Below are positions 3,701 to 6,187 of a stretch of DNA of 6,187 nucleotides, piece by piece; positions within the stretch are counted from its first letter, which is position 1, and each line of letters begins with the position of its first letter. This stretch comes from CAYTSW01 sp964440605 (GTDB taxonomy: Bacteria > Planctomycetota > Phycisphaerae > Phycisphaerales > UBA1924), in assembly GCA_964440605.1 (NCBI GenBank), contig CAYTSW010000156.1, positions 1 to 6,187 on the forward strand, given 5' to 3'. The position numbers were made by a program, and so were the translations under genes. The notes below the pieces were generated by a model that did no database searches, was not told where the DNA came from, and saw nothing but the letters and a program-made list of their open reading frames with translations.

Positions 3701-6187
3701 CAACAGGGGCGGCGTCGTCCGTGGGGATGATCGTCCACACGCTCGCGCCGACGCCGCCGGGCGCGATGGTTCCGCCGCCATCGACGTCCGTCAGGTTGTC
3801 GAGCATCGGCGGCGCGAAGACGAAGCGGTCGGAGGCGTCCGAGCCGTCGACATCGCGGACGATGACATCAACGTCGAGCCCCTCGATGGCGCTTGCGCCC
3901 ACATTGGAGATCTCGAGCGCCGCGGAGAAGGCCTGTCGCGTCAGGGCGAGACGCTGATCGATCTCGATGCGCACGGTGGCGCAGACGCCTTCGGGAACCG
4001 TCGGGCCGCCGCGATCGTCCCGACCCGCGAACGCGCTGGGTGGCGTGTCGAACTCGGCGCCTTGCTCGGCTGCCAGCGCGTCGGCGTAGTACCGCAACGC
4101 CGCGATGGTTGACTCAAAGCCTGCGTCGAAGGCCAGCTCCTCGTTGTCCGCGGCGCGATCCCACAAGGCTTCGGTGAGGTCGCGCGGGATGAAGTCGTCG
4201 TCGAAACCCGCGGGCAGGTCCGCGAGGTTCTCGATGCCTAGCGCGTAGTACTCGTTGGTGCGGTTCCAGCGGGCGATGAAGCGCTCGACGTTGTCCTGCC
4301 CGACGGTCGAGGGTCGCGGAGCCGCGAGGATGGCGGCGATTTCCGACTCGCTGAAGCTCGTGCCGTCTTCCGACTCGGGACGCGCCCGCTCGAGCCAGAC
4401 CTCGGCGAAGGCGTTGATGAGCTCGTACTCCTCGTTCGATGCCGCGACGAAAGCCGGGTCGTCGTAGGCGATGTAGTAGGGCCCGAGATTCTCAAGGTAA
4501 CGCTCGTACCAGAAGACGAACTGCTGCGCCGAAGGCGAGAACAGCGGGCCCACGGAGGGAGTGCCGCGCGGCCCGAGATCGATCGGCGGCAAGGCGCCGT
4601 CGAAGCCGCGACCGCCGCGCCCGAAGCCGCCGGCGATGAGGTTCCCGAGGTCACCCGCCGAGCAGGGGAAGTTCGGAGACATCCCGTTCTCGCACAACGC
4701 GCAGTCGCGCGCGAGTCGGCACAGGCACGTGAACCATCCGACGGGCGGGAACGCACACCCGGCCGGTCCGCTGCCGAGGCAGTCGATATACGTGCCGAGG
4801 TTCCAGTCCTGGTTGGGTCGGCAGTTCGCCGCGAGCCCGGCGATACATCCGGCGACGGGGTTCGGGATCAAGTTCGGCAGACAGTCGAAGACCGCTGCGT
4901 TGAGGCACTTCTCGAGGCACGGGTCGCAGGCGTTGAACTGCGTGCCGCCGAACCCGCTGGCGGTCGGGTTGATCACGCCGCCACCACTGCCGCCGCCTAC
5001 AGGGTTGACCGCCCCGCCGCACCCGCCCGGTCCGCCCGACGTGCCGACGCCGGTGGTGTAGGTGCGCGGCTCGCCGCAGACGACCTCGTGCTGTACCCGC
5101 GCCCCGCCGCAGGCCCCGCCGCCGCCTCGAGCCGTCTCGAGGCCGTCGCGGTCGTACTGGATGATCGTGGGGATGACGACGCTCTGCTCGGCGGCGAGGT
5201 CGCCGGCGAACTCGATCAACGGCGTACAACTCGCGAATCGCGCGTCGAAGCCGAAGAACTGCACGTCTTCCGCGGTGATCAGGCCGTGGTTCGTGATGGT
5301 GAAGTCGAGCTGGCGCACCTGGCGACCGGGTGCTTCGACGTCGAAGAGGTCTTCAAGGTCGATGATCGGCGGGTCGACCGTCACGACCGGCGCTGGCACA
5401 TTTGTTTGGAAAACCGCTTCGATCGTGATGTCGTACTCGTCCACGAAGTCGATCGGCGTGACCGTCCAGACGTACTGCACCACCTGCCGCGGCATGAAGA
5501 CTTCGATGACGTCGGTCTCGCTCGCCTCGATGGTTACCTGGAAGGCTACCGGGGCGTGGTCGGGCGACTCGGCCTCGAGGTCGTAGACGCCCTCGGGCAG
5601 GTCCTCGAACATCACGATGCCGTCAGAGCCTGAGATGCCCGCCGCGAGGAGCTGGCGATCCGCGACCGTGAACAGGCGCACCTCGGCACCGACCACGGGC
5701 GGCTCGCCCTCTGCGAAGTAGAAGAACTCGTCGGTCATGAGGAAGCTCACGTCCGCCGTCAAATCGGACACGAGGTCGAAGGCGTACGGGATCGCGAGGT
5801 TCGCGTTGTCGGCGTTGAGCGCGATGGTGCCGGTGTATCGACCGAAGGGCGCACTCGCGGGCGGCTCGAGGCGCAACGTGACGAGGCGGCGCGAGCCGCC
5901 GGCGATGTCGCCGAGTTCGGTGTCGGTGACGAGCGAGAGGAAGTCGGTGTTGGGAAGGCTGAGCGTGGCGTTGGTCGCCGCGCCGCCGCCGGAGTTGATG
6001 ATCTCGAAGGTGACGAACCGCGCTTCGCCGCGCTGCATCTCCGCCACGACGCGGCCCATCGGGTCGACCGACAGTTCGGGCTGCGGCGGAGCGACCGGCC
6101 CGAGCAGCAGCTCGAGCGCGCCCGCCGCGCCCTCTGCGCTCATCACCGGGATGCTGAGCACCCGCTGCGGGAAGCCGCCCTCTGTGG
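723..6187 (-). CDS. Giant secreted mosaic protein with Ig-like, dockerin and degenerate subtilase domains (5'-partial)
   Basis: One uninterrupted frame ends at the TGA at 723-725 and is still open at the right window edge. Eight more in-frame codons precede the GTG at 6161. That GTG has no well-placed Shine-Dalgarno sequence and no signal peptide follows it, so the true start and export signal lie outside. The visible protein is a string of extracellular-type modules: Ig-like domains (29-133, 229-345), a carboxypeptidase-regulatory-like domain (137-225), a Gly/Cys-rich segment (346-502), a helical segment (541-700), a conserved beta-rich module (718-1000 and beyond), an SbsA-like Ig domain (about 1139-1268), dockerin loops (1272-1318), a Ser/Thr/Asp-rich linker, a subtilase pro-region (1400-1545), a degenerate S8 domain (1560-1752) and terminal EF-hands (1754-1792). 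The acidic, lysine-poor composition fits secretion. No C-terminal anchor, PEP-CTERM or LPXTG motif is seen. Probable role is a cell-surface scaffold or adhesin; the exact function is unknown. Confidence 0.93.
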   Translation of the reverse strand, partial: TEGGFPQRVLSIPVMSAEGAAGALELLLGPVAPPQPELSVDPMGRVVAEMQRGEARFVTFEIINSGGGAATNATLSLPNTDFLSLVTDTELGDIAGGSRRLVTLRLEPPASAPFGRYTGTIALNADNANLAIPYAFDLVSDLTADVSFLMTDEFFYFAEGEPPVVGAEVRLFTVADRQLLAAGISGSDGIVMFEDLPEGVYDLEAESPDHAPVAFQVTIEASETDVIEVFMPRQVVQYVWTVTPIDFVDEYDITIEAVFQTNVPAPVVTVDPPIIDLEDLFDVEAPGRQVRQLDFTITNHGLITAEDVQFFGFDARFASCTPLIEFAGDLAAEQSVVIPTIIQYDRDGLETARGGGGACGGARVQHEVVCGEPRTYTTGVGTSGGPGGCGGAVNPVGGGSGGGVINPTASGFGGTQFNACDPCLEKCLNAAVFDCLPNLIPNPVAGCIAGLAANCRPNQDWNLGTYIDCLGSGPAGCAFPPVGWFTCLCRLARDCALCENGMSPNFPCSAGDLGNLIAGGFGRGGRGFDGALPPIDLGPRGTPSVGPLFSPSAQQFVFWYERYLENLGPYYIAYDDPAFVAASNEEYELINAFAEVWLERARPESEDGTSFSESEIAAILAAPRPSTVGQDNVERFIARWNRTNEYYALGIENLADLPAGFDDDFIPRDLTEALWDRAADNEELAFDAGFESTIAALRYYADALAAEQGAEFDTPPSAFAGRDDRGGPTVPEGVCATVRIEIDQRLALTRQAFSAALEISNVGASAIEGLDVDVIVRDVDGSDASDRFVFAPPMLDNLTDVDGGGTIAPGGVGASVWTIIPTDDAAPVGTTPYFVSGSMTYSIAGEAITVPLFPVEIQVLPNPALELDYFLETRVFADDPFTPEVEPSVPFSLGVLVNNTGAGVARELTITSSQPRIVENERGLLIDFSIIGAQVGGQSVDPSLVVDFGDLDAGEARPARWLMTSSLQGEFVSYDATFEHDNPFADPRLTLIDRVDIFGLTRVVQDTSLQSDGVFDFLADAFPDPPADLPDRLFTSDGRVEPVGVIDDVVATPAAARSDAGPAATLELDLARGFTYIVLDDPFEAAFPIREVRRSDGSLLPHQNFWQTDRVERLQGQQPNPIRLLHVFDHAASAQGETYTLLFDPDGIAPVIDTWTSTAFVGSADERAVEVGPGQSEPRSGGVERLVATASEPLRSVVAGAPLVSVQGVGLDGQAFDPADLGIAVNATLGDTERSVIIEFNPPLPTDATYCVQLAGLSDRAGNPLSGELVRLRFTALAGDVTGDARVNNSDVGAIATLLGTEQVDPLNERHLRSDIDGDGDIDDYDLEVVLEARRRDARFLPNPCADQTEPGASTFTGLLTDRPTGTSPTLDSSDTSDIAGKRRDEPKLERDVETATEVVRLGAGDAAVEFRVIADRIAVRATADDFAALGIKGAQQWHAAGWWTLPTVDARAEAARLSSLGLYTSRLLIEPEHGAEVVVRPAMLIRTMDSDHELIGRTLPRPVSTAPLAHDLVLIEAAFTSSSAVLAATERVADNRGVLGVQPDLLLAMPRGVEVVDKAIPDLHDHAPIDATGVRIALVSDGVEAGRADLATRGDLAEQAERGVGTVLASLMASRGATAAEVRLPAGHASGATVVGVRGFVISAGDRALTTSAVLAQAIARAATQAPIVALAMPTRPAGPVVTEFARRLSDTVFIAQAGAEVDAALSIDHTGAGGLSPDAVLVAVRGPAIAAALEAAHAAAWTSRLPDLSPRDLRALVRLDRDRDITLTRGELEDLMAIMETAQPEADLTRDGVVDAADLRLAASLFERVSGVPITRAD
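786..902 (-). other. Domain: C-terminal EF-hand plus dockerin-like loop, residues 1754-1792
   Basis: A canonical EF-hand loop (D1754, D1756, D1758, T1760, T1762, E1765) is followed 16 residues later by a dockerin-type loop (D1781, T1783, D1785, G1786, V1787, D1789, D1792). Helix-like stretches (LEDLMAIME; LRLAASLFERV) follow each loop. The first loop ends in Glu and has Ile at position 6, as in EF-hands, whereas the second ends in Asp and has Gly at position 6, as in dockerins. The protein stops 20 residues after the second loop. The pair probably binds two calcium ions and caps the C-terminus. Confidence 0.8.
906..1484 (-). other. Domain: catalytically degenerate subtilisin-like (S8) domain, residues 1560-1752
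   Basis: The order of S8 landmarks is recognisable, but catalytic positions are replaced. The strand GVRIALVSDGVEAGRADL (1566-1583) matches 'G.gvaVlDtGvd..HpDL', with Ser1573 at the Asp position. GVGTVLASLMASRG (1596-1609) matches 'HGTxVAsi.Ag.G', with Val1597 for His. VFIAQAGAE (1686-1694) matches the 'vvaAAGN' strand, with Ala1693 for the oxyanion Asn. RGPAIAA (1719-1725) sits where 'GTSMA' is expected, with Ala1722 for Ser, and PDLSPRDLRALV follows as usual. About 35-40 residues between the oxyanion strand and the Ser helix are missing compared with subtilisin. It is therefore probably inactive and may be a binding domain. The alignment is by eye. Confidence 0.6.
1527..1964 (-). other. Domain: subtilase-type pro-region, residues 1400-1545
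   Basis: The layout resembles the N-terminal extension of a group of S8 serine peptidases. First come paired strands (RIAVRATADD, then WWTLPT), then a helix (EAARLSSLGLY) and 'VVVRPAMLIR'. It ends with a propeptide-like unit: a strand LVLIEAA (1505-1511), a helix AVLAATERVADNRGV (1517-1531) and LGVQPDLLL (1532-1540), matching the '...a..La....V..aePdl' end of subtilase propeptides. An acidic Ser/Thr-rich linker (about 1340-1395) separates it from the dockerin. The call is by pattern, supported by the degenerate S8 domain that follows. Confidence 0.6.
2187..2354 (-). other. Domain: internal dockerin type I-like calcium-binding repeat pair, residues 1270-1325
   Basis: Two F-hand loops fit the dockerin pattern D-x-[DNT]-x-D-x-x-[VI]-[DN]-x-x-D. 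Loop 1 runs D1272-T1274-D1276-N1280-D1283 followed by V. Loop 2 runs D1307-D1309-D1311-G1312-D1313-D1315-D1318 followed by L. Ligand positions 1, 3, 5, 9 and 12 are filled in both. Such repeats bind calcium and in cellulosomes pair with cohesins; in planctomycetes they occur widely without known cohesins. What is unusual is the position, with nearly 490 residues still to follow. Confidence 0.85.
2358..2747 (-). other. Domain: SbsA-like bacterial Ig domain, residues about 1139-1268
   Basis: The stretch has the hallmark of the 'Ig-like domain of bacterial surface proteins': a late strand TYCVQLAGLSDRAGNPLSG (1241-1259), matching the 'L..l.DxaGNxL.G' consensus, and then LRFTA closing the fold. 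It is followed without a gap by a dockerin repeat beginning GDVTGD. In planctomycete secreted proteins this Ig-then-dockerin order usually marks the C-terminus of a protein. Confidence 0.7.
3162..4010 (-). other. Domain: conserved beta-rich block of giant secreted proteins, residues 718-1000
   Basis: The block opens with CATVRIEIDQRLALTR (727-742), then two Ig-like repeats with N-x-G turns (ISNVGAS at 751; VNNTGAG at 889). It ends in a very characteristic stretch with DFGDLDAGEARPARW (939-953), then SLQGEFVSYDATFEHDN (958-974), then DPRLTLIDRVDIF (978-990). I recall the same order of motifs in very large extracellular proteins of cyanobacteria, planctomycetes and proteobacteria, where it forms one conserved unit. 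That recollection has not been checked. A further beta-rich region (about 1001-1138) follows, containing REVRRSDGSLLPHQNFW and a YTLLFDP strand. Confidence 0.55.
4062..4541 (-). other. Domain: unrecognised alpha-helical segment, residues 541-700
   Basis: Unlike its beta-rich surroundings, this stretch is rich in E, A, L, Y, W and F in helix-like spacing. Examples are FVFWYERYLENLG (548-560), EEYELINAFAEVWLERA (577-593), NVERFIARWNRTNEYY (624-639) and ALRYYADALAAEQ (688-700). It contains few glycines and no cysteine. It sits between the disulfide-rich segment and the next Ig-like block. A helical domain in the middle of a beta-sandwich rod could be a ligand-binding or hinge module. No known family is assigned. 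Confidence 0.6.
4656..5126 (-). other. Domain: glycine- and cysteine-rich segment, residues 346-502
   Basis: Sixteen cysteines fall within about 150 residues (351, 362, 381, 412, 415, 419, 427, 439, 447, 461, 469, 479, 481, 487, 490, 500), while the rest of the visible 1,812 residues has only four. The first part is a glycine-rich, low-complexity stretch with several GG and GGG runs. The second part has closer spacings (C-x2-C-x3-C, C-x-C-x5-C-x2-C). The even number and the extracellular context suggest disulfides. I do not recognise a named domain, although cysteine-bearing segments of this kind sit at the same place in other giant proteins with this architecture, as far as I recall. Confidence 0.75.
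5487..5753 (-). other. Domain: carboxypeptidase regulatory-like, residues 137-225
   Basis: The order is typical of this transthyretin-like fold: a 'P-V-V-G-A-E-V-R-L' strand (155-163), then an 'A-G-I-S-G-S-D-G' turn (174-181), then 'F-E-D-L-P-E-G-V-Y-D-L-E' (185-196), and finally a strand ending in the hydrophobic VFMPR (221-225). In known families such domains act as stalks or carbohydrate-binding spacers in secreted and outer-membrane proteins. An Ig-like segment (229-345), with TNVPAPVVTVDP and FTITNHGLI stretches, follows directly. Confidence 0.7.
5763..6077 (-). other. Domain: Ig-like (CARDB/NEW3-type) beta sandwich, residues 29-133
   Basis: The segment has the pattern of bacterial extracellular beta sandwiches: a stretch around FVTFEIINSGGGAA, where a strand leads into a conserved N-S/N-x-G turn, then alternating hydrophobic strands and a closing strand near residues 108-130 (GRYTGTIAL). 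Similar 'tendency of the norm to be altered by asymmetric added groups' repeats occur in CARDB and NEW3-like domains of surface proteins. The fold is inferred from residue pattern only. It probably serves as a spacer. Confidence 0.55.

Noticed and set aside
6159..6161. GTG at 6161 as the true start of the giant gene
   Set aside because: The frame stays open to the window edge, no Shine-Dalgarno sequence is well placed, and the residues after it are not a signal peptide.
1..6187. CRISPR array, tRNA, insertion sequence or phage-type genes
   Set aside because: No regularly spaced repeats, cloverleaf, transposase motif or terminal inverted repeats were seen on either strand.

Overview
The window is GC-rich and almost entirely occupied by one very large minus-strand gene. 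The organism looks like a planctomycete, most likely of the Phycisphaerae type. This is inferred from a giant secreted mosaic protein carrying dockerin/EF-hand repeats, a nearby fragment resembling the sodium:solute symporters common in that phylum, and strong G/C preference at third codon positions. No 16S or other marker gene is present to confirm it.

Layout, following the minus strand from the right edge leftwards. From 6187 to 723 runs a single open frame of at least 1,820 codons, the 3' part of a giant surface or secreted protein whose start lies outside the window. It reads, in order: Ig-like beta domains, a carboxypeptidase-regulatory-like domain, another Ig-like domain, a Gly/Cys-rich segment with 16 cysteines, an alpha-helical segment, a long conserved beta-rich module, an SbsA-type Ig domain, and a dockerin with two calcium loops. 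After a Ser/Thr/Asp-rich linker comes a second block: a subtilase-type pro-region, a subtilisin-like (S8) domain, and a final EF-hand/dockerin pair. The S8 domain appears to have lost every catalytic residue. Positions 360-722 form a lower-GC stretch without a confident gene. It holds a coding-like open frame without a normal start codon (751-569) and a weak 63-codon frame (550-359). From 359 to 21 lies a small two-helix membrane protein that looks like the detached C-terminal end of a sodium:solute symporter.

The giant protein probably acts outside the cell as a modular scaffold or adhesin; its calcium loops would rigidify or dock it. The fused subtilase block looks like a binding or structural remnant, not an active protease. 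Nothing in the sequence links the small membrane protein to it functionally. I see no multi-gene defence, biosynthetic or mobile system. The most notable feature is the catalytically dead subtilase fused behind an internal dockerin. Domain calls were made by eye from the translation and have not been checked by any search. Residue numbers for the giant protein count from the GTG codon at 6161.
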